DNA of 64,000 nucleotides. It comes from Phragmites australis (taxonomy: Eukaryota; Streptophyta; Magnoliopsida; Poales; Poaceae). This document shows, in pieces, positions 10,663 to 21,778 of this stretch (position 1 is the stretch's first letter; every line of letters starts with the position of its first letter). Position numbers and translations under genes: made by a program. The stretch spans positions 20,310,001 through 20,374,000 of the forward strand of contig NC_084941.1 of NCBI RefSeq assembly GCF_958298935.1, written 5' to 3'. The notes beneath the pieces are model-generated. The model was not told the DNA's origin. It searched no databases and saw only the letters and a program-made list of their open reading frames with translations.

Positions 10663-11150
10663 TTACAATAGGTGACGGGTAATATTATAAGCTTTCACCT
10701 TTTACTTACAATAAGTGACGGGTGATAATTATAACCCGTCACCTATCACTTATATGTACAGGCCGAGTTGAAGTAAAAGGTGACGGATAATATTATAATT
10801 TGTCATCTTTTACTTACAATAAGTGACGGGTAATATTTATAACCCGTCACCTATCACTTATCGGTACAGGACAAGTCGAAGTAAAAGGTGACGGATAATA
10901 TTATAACCCGTCACCTTTTACTTACAATAAGTGACGGTAACATTTATAACCCGTCACCTATCACTTATAGGTACAGGCTGAATCAAAGTAAAAGGTGACG
11001 GGTAATATGATAACCCATCACCTTTTACTTAAAATAAGTGATGGGTGATAATTATAGAAGACGGGTAATATTATCACCCGTCACCTATGACTTATATGTA
11101 TAGGCCGAGTCAAAATAAAAGGTGACGGGTAATATGATCATCCTTCACCT
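10663..11150. repeat. Right subterminal repeats of CACTA element 2
   Basis: Repeated blocks of about 115 bp containing AAAAGGTGACGG-TAATATTATAA, CCGTCACCTTTTACTTACAATAAGTGACGGGT and CCGTCACCTATCACTTAT. Direct and inverted motifs alternate, so adjacent units are self-complementary. They match the left array (6310-6712). Confidence 0.85.
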
Positions 11151-11818
11151 ATGACTTGTTTGTATATAACCATAGCTAGTCCCCCGCGCGCAGTCTCATT
11201 TTGCCTAAGTCTTTTTGCCTGCGAGCACATAAAGCTAGGGTTCGTCGTCGCTGTCGCCGTTGCCCACCACAACGAGCCGCGCCGTCCACCCATCGCCCAT
11301 CGCCCCGTTGCCTGTAGCCGTCCGCCCGTCGCCCTGTCACCGTCCACCCAGTGCCCGTCGCCCGTCACCCCATCGCCCGTCGCTCCATGTACGTCTCTCT
11401 CCTTCCCCCTTTCTTTGAACTTTTTGAATTGTAGGATGAACCGAATGTTTGTATATGTGGAGAATTACAAAGTACGACATTGCAGTAATAATGTGTGGAC
11501 CATGTATATCCAGTGGACTTGCAGTAGAGCCAACCTGAATGTTTGTATATGTGGAGAATTACAAAGTACGACATTGTCATGTTTGTTCATACCGATAGAG
11601 TTGTGGAACAGATGCATAGATACAGAGCAATTTAGGTGACAACAAACATTAGAAGAATCCCAAAGCATGCTCCCCCACAACTGTCACCTGGCATATGTAC
11701 TTAGCTAATATCTTGCATTTTTTTTTCTTTTGGAGATTACGTAAATTTCTTAATTTCTTCATAATGCAAATATCGACTACATAAGAAGTGTATTTCGGTA
11801 TGTTATGGACATATACGA
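11151..11818. other. Leader-like sequence with 40-bp direct repeat
   Basis: TATATAACC at 11164 is followed by C-rich sequence containing many CGCCCGTCGC/CGCCCATCGC repeats (11280-11390). A 40-bp direct repeat follows at 11443-11482 and 11537-11576 (period 94 bp, starting GAATGTTTGTATATGTGG). No convincing protein is encoded. It could be part of CACTA element 2 beyond its subterminal array. Confidence 0.5.
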
Positions 11819-11942
11819 TATTACAGGGATACAATGATCTCTAGAATCAATCCATGGAATACAATGATCTCTAGGACCAATTACAGAGATACAATGATCT
11901 CTAGGATATACACAAGTTAGGAAAGAAATAATGCCATTAACA
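11819..11942 (-). repeat. Truncated 3' LTR of the copia element
   Basis: On the minus strand it begins TGTTAATGGCATTATTTC directly after a run of about 15 G residues. It shares AATGATCTCTAG repeats and ACAAGTTAGGAAA with the 5' LTR. Homology stops at 11819, so the last 80-90 bp of the LTR are missing. Confidence 0.8.
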
Positions 11943-12056
11943 TCCCCCCCCCCCCCCGCAGTCTCAGCGGGAGACAGTCAGACACAGAGACTGATCCTAA
12001 AATCGAGAAAAAGCTGAGTCGGCAACCCCTTTGTCATGATGTCGGTGAACTGGGGA

Positions 12057-15000
12057 CTAGATGGCACATGCAAGATGCGGACATACCCTATAGAAACCTT
12101 TTCCCACACAAAGTGGATGTCGATTTTGATGTTCTTGGTTCGGCGATGTTAGACGGGGTTGGAAGACATATAGACCGCACTCGCGTTGTTTCAATAGACA
12201 AGAGTGGTAGACTGTAGGGGCAGATGAAGCTCCTAGAGCAACTAACAAAGCCAACAGCATTCAGCGATGGCGTGGGCAACTGCACAATACTCTGCTTCTG
12301 CGCTAGAGCAAGAGTTGATGGTCTGCCGCTTGGACGACCAGGAGACAAGGTTGTCACCCAAGTAGACGCATAAGCCAGACATTGAGTGACGAGAGTCCGA
12401 ACAGCAAGCCCAATCCGCATCGGAGTACGCAGTGAGAGAGGTAGTGGGAGTAGCATGCAAATGAAGACCGAATCTAAGAGTGCCCTTCACGTATCACAAA
12501 ATGTGCTTGATGAGCACAAGATGCGGCTCTCGAGGAGCATGCATGTGAAGACACTTGCTGGACGACGTATGAGATGTCAAGGCATGTTAGAGTTAAGTAC
12601 TAAAGAGCCCCATCGAGGACACGGTATCCAACTGTGGTGGAAAACTTGGACTGAGTGTCCACTAGAGTCATGGTCGAGTGATAGTCAACCATGCTGGCAC
12701 GCTGAAGGAGGTCGACGGTGTACTGACGCTGAGAGAGAAAGAGGCTTGCTGACAACCGGGTCATAGAGATGCCGAGGAAGAAGTGGAGATCACCGAGATC
12801 CGTCATTGTGAATTCACCATGTAGACGACGAGTGATATGGGAGATGAGCTCGGTGGAGGAGGCATTGATGATGATGTCGTCCACGTACAGCAGCAGGTAT
12901 GAAACATCAACACCATCACTGAGCATGAATAGGGACATTTTGGAGAGAGACGCCACAAACCCCAAGGTGCAGGCGTATGTGACGAACCGCTGGTACCAGA
13001 CGTGAGGCACCTGCTTGAGGCCGTAGAGAGACTTCTAAAGACGATAGACGTGCTGAGGGTGAGACACGACGATGAAACCAGATGGCTGTTCGCAAAATAC
13101 CATCTCATCAAGGGTGCCATGAAGAAAGGCGTTCTTGACATCGAGTTGTCGAATCGGCCATGAGTGAGAGGCTACGATGCTCAACACAACCTGAATAGTC
13201 ATCTGCTTCACAACTGGGCTAAAAGTCTCGTCGTAGTTGATGCCCAGTTGTGAGAATAGCCAGGACGACCCGTCGAGCCTAGAACCACATGAGCGACCCA
13301 TCGAAATGGAACTTGTGCTTGAACACCCATTTGTCATAGATGATATTGGCGTTGGGAGGACGAGGGACGAGAGTCCATGTCCCATTATTGAGAGCATAAT
13401 ACTCTTCAGTCATTGCTTGTCCTGGAGCATGGCACGATATGTCTTAGGCATAGGAGAGACTTCACAGTGGATAGCCGAGAGATTGAGGTGATCCACTGGA
13501 CGAAAAATCCCATCCTTCGCCCGAGTACACATGTGATGCAAGCTGGTAGATGACCGAGCAGGTGGCGGAGGCACCCGGTAAGCTGCAGCAGCTTGATGAC
13601 AGGTGCTGAGGTAGTGGTTGGAGAGGGGCTCAGACCAACCTACGATGTGCCCAAACCTCGTGGAGACCGAGATGGCAATGTGGTATGCGCCTGGTCAGTG
13701 GGCGACTGGCACGATCGAGGAGACACCGCCCCTGACCGAGGTGGGTTGGTCGAGATAGCAGGCACACCACGTGTGTGTGCACCGGCATGAACACGAGGTG
13801 CAGGAATATCTGGTGCAGGAGAGTCATGCAAAAAACCCATCGAGCGAGCCACAGATTGTAGCGGTAAGTGTGGCAAGGCATACGGAAAAATGGACTCATT
13901 GAAAACCACATGGAGAGATACAATGACCCATCGTATGATGGGATTGTAGCAGCAGTAACCCCGATGAGAGGAAGGGTACCTGAGGAAGACGCATGCTACT
14001 AAGCAAGGCTGGAGTTTATTAGAGGTGGTGGCAGATGTATTTGGGTAGCAAAGACAGACAAACACACGGAGATGATCGTAGGATGGAGTAGTGCCATGGA
14101 GCTTGAAGTATGGGGTCACCGAGCCAAGGGATTTACAGGGATGGTGATTGAGTAGATATGTCGTGGCGGCAAGGGCCTCAGCCCAAAAGGATTGTGGCAA
14201 GTGCGACTGGAGAAGAAGAGTGTGCTTGGTGTCATTGATAATCCAAATGGCACGTTTGACCTTGCCATTTTGAGGGGACGTGTAGGTACATGAAAGGCGA
14301 AGCACAATGCCGTTGCAATCGAAGAAAGCAGTGGTCATGGAGTTGACAAATTCTTTGCCATTATCTGTCTGTAAAGCACGGATAGAAACGTTAAATTGGG
14401 TATGAACATATGCAAAGAACTTTTCAAGTGTAGCAAGGACAAACGACTTGGTGTGGAGGGAAAAAACCAATAAAAGTGAGATTAATCATCCATGATAACT
14501 AGATAGTATTGATAGCCAGAGATGCTCATAATAGGAGATGTCCATAAGTTGCAATTAATTAAATCAAAAGCGGCACAAGACGTAGAAGTGGAACTAGCAA
14601 AAGGCGACAAGGCCGATACTGTCCGAAGATGGTGACATCGCATCGACCTGGATCGGTGCCGGCTAGTAGAGGGGAGCGGTTGTTGTCGTAATCACCTACT
14701 GCGAGTGAGCGTTGAGAATGCCAGCGCCATGGCTCGGAGTGACCCACATATTGGACCCTGGATTGAAGCAGACTGAGACCAATGGGCATGGGCACTGAGG
14801 ACCCCGAGTTACCGCCATAGTTGCTCTTGGAAGGGTTGTTGTTGCCCTTTTTCTTTCCCTTGCCCTTGTTCTTGTCGACAGAGGAATCTGAATCACGACA
14901 GTTCGAGCCGGAGCACAGTGGCGATCGGGGGGCGTTGGAGAGGAGCGTCGTGGTAGCTGCGACCTTGGCTGAGTACGCGAGGCACATCTCCTCGTCAAGG

Positions 15001-15638
15001 AGCATCAAGCGTGCCTTGGGGAAAGACGACAGTGTTGTTGACATGGAGATGAAGGAGGCGGCCTGGGATAGGCGCGGGTTGAGGCCGCGTAAGATGTTAA
15101 GGACGAGGAGACGGTCATCAACGGTGGAGCCCGCATTGCGAAGGGCATCGACAAGTCTCTTATGTTCCTTGCAATAGGCGGTGATTGAGAGGTCACCCTG
15201 TTAAAGCCCGTGGAATTCTTGAAGAAGAACAATGGAGCGGCTCTCCTTGTTGTCGCAGAATAGATCTTTGGTAGCCACCCAAAGAGAATGAGCAGTCACG
15301 TCATTGGTGAGGATAATGTTGAGGGTGTTGGTACCGATGGAGTTGTACATGGCGGAGAGGAATGTGCAATCGTCTTGGACCCAGACGGGGTTGTCAGGGG
15401 CAGCAGCGATGGTGCCATCAACGTAGTGGAGCAGACCGTGGCGACCAAGGAGGGCATGAAGGAAGATGTTCCACTTCGTGAAGTTGCCAATGTCGAGGTC
15501 TAGAAGGACCAAGAGCGGCGCGCGACTGGCTCCTGTGAACCCAGCAGCACTCGAGATGGACAAGGGTGCAAGGGTGCTAGTGGTGGTGGAGCCGAGAGGA
15601 GCAGCCGAGGAAGAGATCATGGTGGGCAGAGTCACCAT
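12057..15638 (-). pseudogene. Copia gag-pol remnant
   Basis: Gag is recognised by LDIGNFTKWNIFLHALLGRH, the UBN2/gag-like opening, followed by a Lys-rich stretch near 14850. Integrase contains LQTDNGKEFVN and SPQNGKVKR. The reverse transcriptase has the catalytic LLYVDDIII (about 12890) and FHGTLDEMVFCEQP-like flanks. RNase H shows SDADWACCSDSRHSMSG and SSAEAEYCAVAHA (about 12290-12430). At least five frame changes or stops separate these blocks. The Glu of the integrase DDE triad, normally in NGxAER, reads Lys (NGKVKR), an additional inactivating change. Confidence 0.9.
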
Positions 15639-15722
15639 TGTGGGTAGCTAGAGGTGGGCGCCAACGGTGGAAAGGACCGACGGCGGTTCTTAGGATGGAG
15701 AGGTCTAGGAATCCTAATACCA

Positions 15723-15931
15723 TGAAAGAGTGCAGCAGAAGGATAGAATTTGGTGGAAGCCACTCACGGCAAGTAGCCGGGGTTCCATTTATATAAACTC
15801 AAGAGAACAATTACAGGGATACAATGATCTCTAGGATCAATCTATGGAATACAATATCTCTAGGAACAATTAAAGGGATAAAATGATCTCTAGGATATAA
15901 ACAAGTTAGGAAACAAATAATGTCACTAACA
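15723..15931 (-). repeat. 5' LTR of the copia element (209 bp)
   Basis: Minus strand: starts TGTTAGTGACATT, ends TTTCA, and is followed at once by a TGGTAT primer-binding site (15722 downward). It contains a TTATATAAATGGAA TATA-like site. The same LTR, more diverged, is present at 18821-19000 and 35534-35730. Sequence beyond its 5' end (15933 onward) is a desaturase exon fragment. Confidence 0.85.
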
Positions 15932-15932
15932 A

Positions 15933-16055
15933 CCACGTTGCCCTGGCGGTTCTCCTCGGTGGACCATCCATGGATCCACCACGCCCAAGCCGTGCCATCG
16001 GCACCTATGGCGTCTTGCACGGCCTCAAAGTAGTTCAACCCGCTAGGTACGTACA
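15933..16055 (-). pseudogene. Acyl-ACP desaturase exon fragment (inverted, dead)
   Basis: Minus-strand translation reads VPSGLNYFEAVQDAIGADG, then TAWAWWIHGWSTEENRQGNVV. It aligns to residues about 103-142 of the intact desaturases at 20.2 and 38.0 kb, but in the opposite orientation. The iron-binding EENRHG motif is changed to EENRQG, so a ligand His is lost. The fragment ends exactly where the copia LTR begins (15931), suggesting that the element inserted into an inverted desaturase copy. Shorter versions lie at 19001-19061 and 35731-35791. Confidence 0.85.
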
Positions 16056-16513
16056 TGTAGACATAGATGTACATGTCGTGATCTTATGATGTAGCAGTAG
16101 CACCTAGGAGCAGGTAGCAAGTGCCTCGATTATTCTGAAGCATCTTGGCTTCTTGGCACTCCCACAAGCACTAATTGCAAAGGTTGGTTTTTTTCTCCTT
16201 TTGCTCTTAAAGATTTCGGTGAAAGTGAAAATTTAGGGTAATACACGCAACTTCACATCCACTTGTACACATGTGGCTAATCCTATCCGTCTATTTCTCT
16301 CGTCTGATATTTATTCATCTGTTGATTCCCTCACATATCCTATGATTTTTTTACCTATCCCTCTAGCATGAATTTCAACGTAAATGAACGTTCGTGATAA
16401 GCTATACGTACGCATCCACTGTGAAAAATTTTCCTCCCGAAAATTTGTTGTATTAGCATGGGCAGCAGGACTCCCAGATTCGACGACAGTAGCAGTAGCA
16501 ATTTTGGATACAA
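16056..16513. repeat. Tail of repeat unit U1
   Basis: This stretch (GTACATGTAGACATAGA ... TGGATACAAAACT) is repeated at about 19058-19505 and 35788-36264, each time beside the LTR plus desaturase fragment. Together these form units U1, U2 and U3. No gene is recognised in it. Confidence 0.75.
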
Positions 16514-18542
16514 AACTAAAATATAATCTGTACTGATTTATATAGTACCTTTGACAGCAAAAGTAACAGGTATTCATGAACTTTGTAAGGGGGGTGATCC
16601 TAGTTAGGAAAGATGATTCTTCATTCATAACTTTGAGAGAGACACCGAAAGAAATGACATCACTTTGCGTGTGTCCATGTGCTAAGGAACCTCTAACTCA
16701 ATAATGGCTGGCTCTCACTAGTAACTGGAACTGGACTTAGCCATGCTAACTACTCTCGATGCACCTAACCCCTCCCTCTGGTCCAATGATCCATTTTGGC
16801 ATTTTGCCATTGCTCCCTCTCGCTTTCTCCCGTTTATTTTTTTTTTCTTTCTCATGCGTGTCTTACAGAAGAGAGGACAATCTAATCAGGAAATTAAGGA
16901 CCTGCCCAACTCTATCCAAAAGAAATTTGTTTCTTCCTTTTTTTTCTCTGCAGGGAAAATTCCTTTCAGAAGATACAATGGAGGTAGAATTACGTCAAGA
17001 TACCCGATGAACATCGGACCACGGTGAAAATGTACTTTTGGAAATACTTATAACAAAAAACATATTGCAGCATGACTTCAATCAAACACATCACTGGATT
17101 GGAGTACCATCGCTTCGAAAACCTGCAAACATATAAAAAACTCCATACCTTATCGGGACTAATGGCGACGACAACGAAGATGAGAACGATATTTCCACTT
17201 GCCCACTCACTAGATTGCCCAGAATTCGCCTTGCGTTGGACTCAAAGGCACCCTCCTCCTCTTGGCCAACTTAACAACGACTGGTGACCACTGTACATCC
17301 AATTAAGCTTGGCTTGGCTTGATTGACCCATAAATTGCTTTCAAAAGTTGAGGGGCAAAGATGCTAATTACAGAGACTAGATAGGCACAAGCAGGGACCT
17401 GCATGTAATAACAGGTAGTTTAGGGTGGTGGGAGAAAAAATAATAAAATTCCCCAGCTGCCCCTGTGTGGCTGACTGCTACGCCACTGCTAATGCTCTGC
17501 TCTGCTCTTTTTATTAAATATAAACCTGTAGGCATGATGCACCTCTCATTACTGATACGTAATGCTACGCTCAAGACGGTTAATTTACTTGGACGTTCTT
17601 GTCGCATCCTAACAAGATATATCTCAGAAAGTACGTCTTTGAAATAATATATCCATTAGATTTTGCAAGAATAACAGAGAGAAATTAAGTGAACATACAT
17701 TAGACTCATTAGAGACAATTTTTTTCAGACCATGCTAACGTCAAAAACGGCCTATACACACGGATTCAAGTGTCATCAGATGAATAAAAGTTAGCTGATC
17801 ACCTGAGAGATTTTAAAATATAACATTGAAATTCACGTGCCTTTTAAGATTTAACATCATGACCCACATGCGATGACTCAGAGTGACCCCGCATATTTTT
17901 ATGATAGTCGAAAGTCACATAAATTTCAATGTTATATTCTAAATATTTCACCCTGCATAAGCTTACCACCTTGCAAACCCCCTGCTACCGCATCAATCCC
18001 AGCTGTAACGTGGAATCACAGACACTAGTGAACATACAGCATCTAATCGATCTAGGCTAGTTGTAGGTTGCACTTGCACCCTGGGTCGGTGAAACAGAAA
18101 TTTCACGGTGGAATTTTGGAGCAGCGGTCGGTGCTGGACCGCAGCAGAGTTTGTAAAGCTGTAGCATGTGCTGGACCATGCGCATCACGACGCATGAATG
18201 TTCGTAAGGTGTGTCCGGAGGTCGGCTGTGCATGCACAGCGGACACACGCGGCGTCAAGCGTGAGACGTGACGCACTGCTAGCTAACCGCCAACCGGCCG
18301 GCGTGATGGGCAGCCATCAATGAAGTGCTCATCTCCGGTCGGCGTGATGGGCAGCCATCAATGAAGTGCTCATCTCCGATGTGCATCTCGTGCGCGACCA
18401 CGACTGCATTCGCAGCGTAGAGCATCAAAAATGCTCAGTGAGCGAGATCGCGCGCCCGATGGCCTCTGTAGTTTCGTCCTAGTACAGTGCTCGATCGATG
18501 TTTCTAGGGATCACGATGCGCATGGTCCAGCACATGCTACAG

Positions 18543-19505
18543 CTTTGCAAACTACGGAGGATATGAAGGAAGATGTTTCACTTCGTGAAGTTGCCAATGT
18601 CGAGGTCGAGGAGGACCGGGAGCGGTGCGCGACTGGCTCCTATGAGCCCAGCAACACCGAGATGGACAGGGGTGTAAGGGTGCCGATGGTGGTGGAGCCG
18701 AGAGGAGCAAACGAGGAAGAGATCGTGGTGGGTAGAGTCACCATTGTGGGTAGCTGGAGGTGGGCATTGACGTTGACGGTTCTTAGGATGGAGAGGTCCA
18801 GAAAAGGAATCCAAATACCATAAAAGAGTGCAACGAAAGGATAGAATTTGGGAGAAGCCACACACGATAAGGAGCCAGAGTTCCATTTATATAAACTAAA
18901 GAGAGCAATTACAAGGATACAATGATCTCTAGGATCAATCTACGGAATACAATGATCTCTAGGATATAAACAAGTTAGGAAACCAGTAATGTCACTAATA
19001 ACCACGTTGCCCTGAAGGTTCTCCTCGGCGGACCATCCATGGATCCACCACACCCAAACCGTACATGTAGACATAGACGTACATGTCGTGAGCTTATGAT
19101 GTAGCAGTAGCAGTAGCATGAGCAGGTAGCAAGTGCCTCGGTTATTCTGAAGCATCTTGCCTTCTTGGCACGCCCACAAGCATTGCAAAGGTTGATTTTT
19201 TTCTACTTTTTTTGCTCTTAAAATTTTTGGTGAAGTTTAAGTAAAAATTTAGGTAATACATGCAACTTCACATCTACTTGTATACACATGGCTAATCCTG
19301 TCCGTCTATTTCTCTCGTCAAATATTTATTTATCTATTGATTTCCTCACATACCCTATGATTTTTTCATATATCCCTCAAGCACGAATTTCAATATAAAT
19401 ACACTGTAAAAAATTTTCCTCCACAAAATTTGTTGTATTAGCATGGGAAGCAGGACTCCCAGATTCGACAAAAGTAGCAATAGCAATTTTGGATACAAAA
19501 CTACA
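18543..19505 (-). repeat. Repeat unit U2: copia gag start + LTR + desaturase bit
   Basis: Minus strand order is desaturase fragment (19001-19061, reading IHGWSAEENLQGN), copia LTR (18821 to about 19000), a TGGTATTTGG primer-binding site, then the first ~270 bp of gag, cut off at about 18543. The piece downstream of gag is host-like sequence, so the element was truncated before or during duplication. It is closer to U3 than to U1. Confidence 0.8.
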
Positions 19506-19768
19506 ATTCTGAAATATGTGTCCCTTTCTGCTATAATTTGAAACCTGTCGCTTCAGGCATAATCTTAAAGTTGATTATCATTTCTGCCATTGTTTTGGAT
19601 GGTTACTGCAACCTAAATTATCTCCTTTTCATGCATTACAATTTTGTAGGGGAGGATTTAGCAAATGATCTGGACTGATCAATGACGAGGATGAGCTGTA
19701 GTCCGACTGCGAGGGAAGAATATGTTGGAACTAATCTTGATACGTAGTGACAAGCTAGCTGCTCTGTC

Positions 19769-19776
19769 TATAAAAA
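19769..19776 (+). promoter_or_regulatory. TATA box of desaturase A
   Basis: TATAAAAA in CTGTCTATAAAAACGCTC, conserved in copy B at 37582-37589. It lies only 18 nt before the first ATG (19787), so transcription would normally start at or after that ATG. Confidence 0.6.
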
Positions 19777-19786
19777 CGCTCGGACC

Positions 19787-21299
19787 ATGGCCATGGCAGC
19801 AACACAGCTCAAATTCGCATCAGCGTATTGTAGTGTAACGGTAGCACTCTCCTTCCTGCTGGCTTCAACGATGGTCATGGCAGCAACCTTAACTAGGTTT
19901 GGGTTTGGATATCCGCCATGCAAACCAAATGCTCTTAGTAGCTACTGCTACTGCAAGCCAGCAACAAGAACAGCAGCTGGTAATGGTTTCCTAGCGATGG
20001 GTCGCAGCAGCTGGTACGTATGTAGTTTCGAAAAAAAGATGAAATAATACAGCACAGCACAGCAACCGCGAAGTGTAGTTTAATGACATGTTGATGCAGA
20101 CTAGTTGTGTTGCGTGGTTACATATTGACGATCGAAACTGTTCGTGCTGAGTCCATGCATGCAGGAGATGCAGGGTTACTACTACGAGCAGAGAGATTAT
20201 GGCCGGACGCCGGCGAGAGAAGAAGGAAGAGGAGGAGGTGGAGGAAGAATGGCGGAGCTACCTGGCGCCGGAGAGGCTGGAGGTGCTGACGCAAATGGAG
20301 CCGTGGGTGGAGGAGCACGTGCTGCCGCTGCTCAAGCCGGTGGAGGCGTCGTGGCAGCCGTCCGACATGCTGCCGGACCCGGCGGCTCTGGGCAGCGACG
20401 GCTTCCACACGGCGTGCCTCGAGCTCAGCGCGCGCGCGGCCGGCGTGCCGGACGAGCTCCTGGTATGCCTCGTGGCCAACATGGTGACGGAGGAGGCGCT
20501 GCCCACATACCCGAGCGTGCTGAACCGCTTCGAGGCCGTGCGGGACGCCACGGGCGCCGACGGCACGGCCTGGGCGCGTTGGATCCGCGGGTGGTCCGCA
20601 GAGGAGAACCGCCACGGCGACGTGCTCAACCGCTACATGCACCTCTCGGGCCGCTTCCACATGCGCGAGGTGGAGCGCACCGTGCAGCGCCTCATCCGCT
20701 CCGGGATGGTCGTGCACGCGCCGGCGAGCCCGTTCCACGGCTTCGTCTACGTCGCGTTCCAGGAGCGCGCCACGGCCATCGCGCACGGCAACACGGCGCG
20801 TCTCGTGGGCGCGCGCGGCGCTGGCGACGAAACGCTCGCGCGCATCTGCGGCACCGTCGCGGCAGACGAGAAGCGGCACGAGGCCGCGTACACCCGCGTC
20901 ATGGGGAAGCTCTTCGAGGCGGATCCGGACGGTGCCGTGCGCGCGATGGCGTACATGATGCGGCGCCGGATCGACATGCCGACCGCGCTCATCAGCGACG
21001 GCGGCCACGCCGACTTCTACGCCCGCTTTGTTGCCATCGCGCAGCAGGCCGGAACGTACACTGTGTCCGACTACCGTGGCATCCTGGAGCACCTGATAAG
21101 GCAGTGGGGCGTGGAGGACCTCGCGGCGGGGCTCTCCGGCGAGGGGAGGCGCGCACGGGACTACTTGTGCGCGTTGCCGCGGAAGATCCAGAGGATGGAG
21201 GAGAGGGCCCATGATAGGATAGCCAAGGCCCAAAACAAGCCCACCCATATCCCGATTAACTGGATCTTTGATAGGCCCATCAGTGTCGTTCTACCCTAA
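19787..21299 (+). CDS. Acyl-[acyl-carrier-protein] desaturase, copy A
   Basis: Two exons: 19787-20013 and 20165-21299, with a 151-nt intron (donor GTACGT, acceptor GCAG). The join keeps frame and predicts 453 residues. The catalytic part (366 residues from the Met at 20199) shows all di-iron ligands of the plant soluble desaturase fold: TEEALPT (E98/E99), EENRHG (E136, H139), FQERA (E189) and DEKRHE (E224, H227). It ends INWIFDRP. The family desaturates stearoyl- or other acyl-ACP in plastids using ferredoxin; substrate and double-bond position cannot be read here. Exon 1 encodes MAMAATQLKF and a hydrophobic stretch (residues 16-31) followed by a Cys-rich piece, unlike a typical transit peptide. 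The alternative is translation from the exon 2 Met, which would leave no targeting signal. Exon 2 is very GC-rich. Confidence 0.88.
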
Positions 21300-21320
21300 T
21301 CCTCTATGGAGTAGTACTAT

Positions 21321-21680
21321 CACTACCGGAAACGATGTGTATACCGAGTACCTACATGTATACCGAGTGCATTATATCGGGCACTTGGCAAACAGCCACC
21401 TACGCCGAGTGCCCGACTAACGCACTCGGCAAATAACTAAGCACTTGGTAAATACCTCAACAAACACTCGGCAAACAACAGCACTCGGTAAATACCTCAA
21501 CAAACACTTGGCAAAATAGAGAAAAAACACTCGACGAATTCGGGCACTCGGCAAACAACGCGCCACGTGTCCCTCCGTTCGGCGGCTGACGGCGAGTCGC
21601 CCCATTGCCGAGTGTCGTCTAACGGACACTTTTATGTTTGCCGAGTGCCCGATATGAAGCACTCGGCAAAGATTTTTTTT
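21321..21680. repeat. Subterminal repeats of CACTA element 3
   Basis: Many copies of CACTCGGCAAA / TTTGCCGAGTG and decayed forms (CACTTGGTAAATACC) in both orientations, starting right at the CACTA terminus. They are related to the motifs at 643-850. Confidence 0.85.
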
Positions 21681-21778
21681 CTTTGTTTTCTTTTTGGTTT
21701 CCTTTTGTTCTCTTTTCTTTATCGTAATAACAACCAACCAAAGGCCGCCACACATCGATTCCGGTACTACTACAGTAC

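Larger units (their letters stand above)
6305..11150 (+). mobile_element. CACTA (En/Spm-type) element 2
   Basis: A TNP2-type transposase remnant (7124-10418) is bracketed by dense arrays of GTGACGGGT / ACCCGTCAC motifs at 6310-6712 and 10663-11150, the subterminal layout of CACTA elements. The left edge reads CACAACTTAATGACGGG, possibly a mutated CACTA terminus. The right terminus is not identified, so boundaries are approximate. The element is defective: the transposase has several stops and a frameshift. Confidence 0.75.
11819..15931 (-). mobile_element. Ty1-copia element (Retrofit/Ale-like), decayed
   Basis: A minus-strand copia element with 5' LTR (15723-15931), primer-binding site TGGTATTAGG just inside it, gag (about 15638-14559), integrase (about 14470-13640), reverse transcriptase and RNase H (about 13400-12060). 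It ends with a G-rich polypurine tract (11943-11958) and a truncated 3' LTR (11819-11942). Lineage is inferred from similarity of the RT/RNase H text to grass Retrofit/Hopscotch-type elements. Multiple frameshifts and stops make it non-functional. Confidence 0.85.
16514..21317 (+). repeat. Segmental duplication, copy A
   Basis: Closely matches copy B at 33489-39162, starting at AACTAAAATATAATCTG and ending at GGAGTAGTAC after the desaturase stop codon. Copy A carries the repeat unit U2, the desaturase gene and about 2 kb of upstream sequence. Differences from B include a 41-bp tandem duplication (about 18300-18380), about 207 bp at 18030-18236 absent from B, and lack of B's 1,077-bp stretch 36480-37556. 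At 21321 homology ends at a CACTA terminus. Small open frames shared by both copies (16743-17027, 17072-17287) match nothing I recognise. Confidence 0.9.

Noticed and set aside
18431..18823. 130-codon plus-strand frame (also 35069-35536)
   Set aside because: It is antisense to the copia gag start and LTR of repeat units U2/U3.
20118..21248. 376-codon minus-strand frame opposite desaturase exon 2 (and 37963-39078 in copy B)
   Set aside because: A shadow of the GC-rich exon: it has no recognisable domain, and the plus strand is clearly the coding strand.
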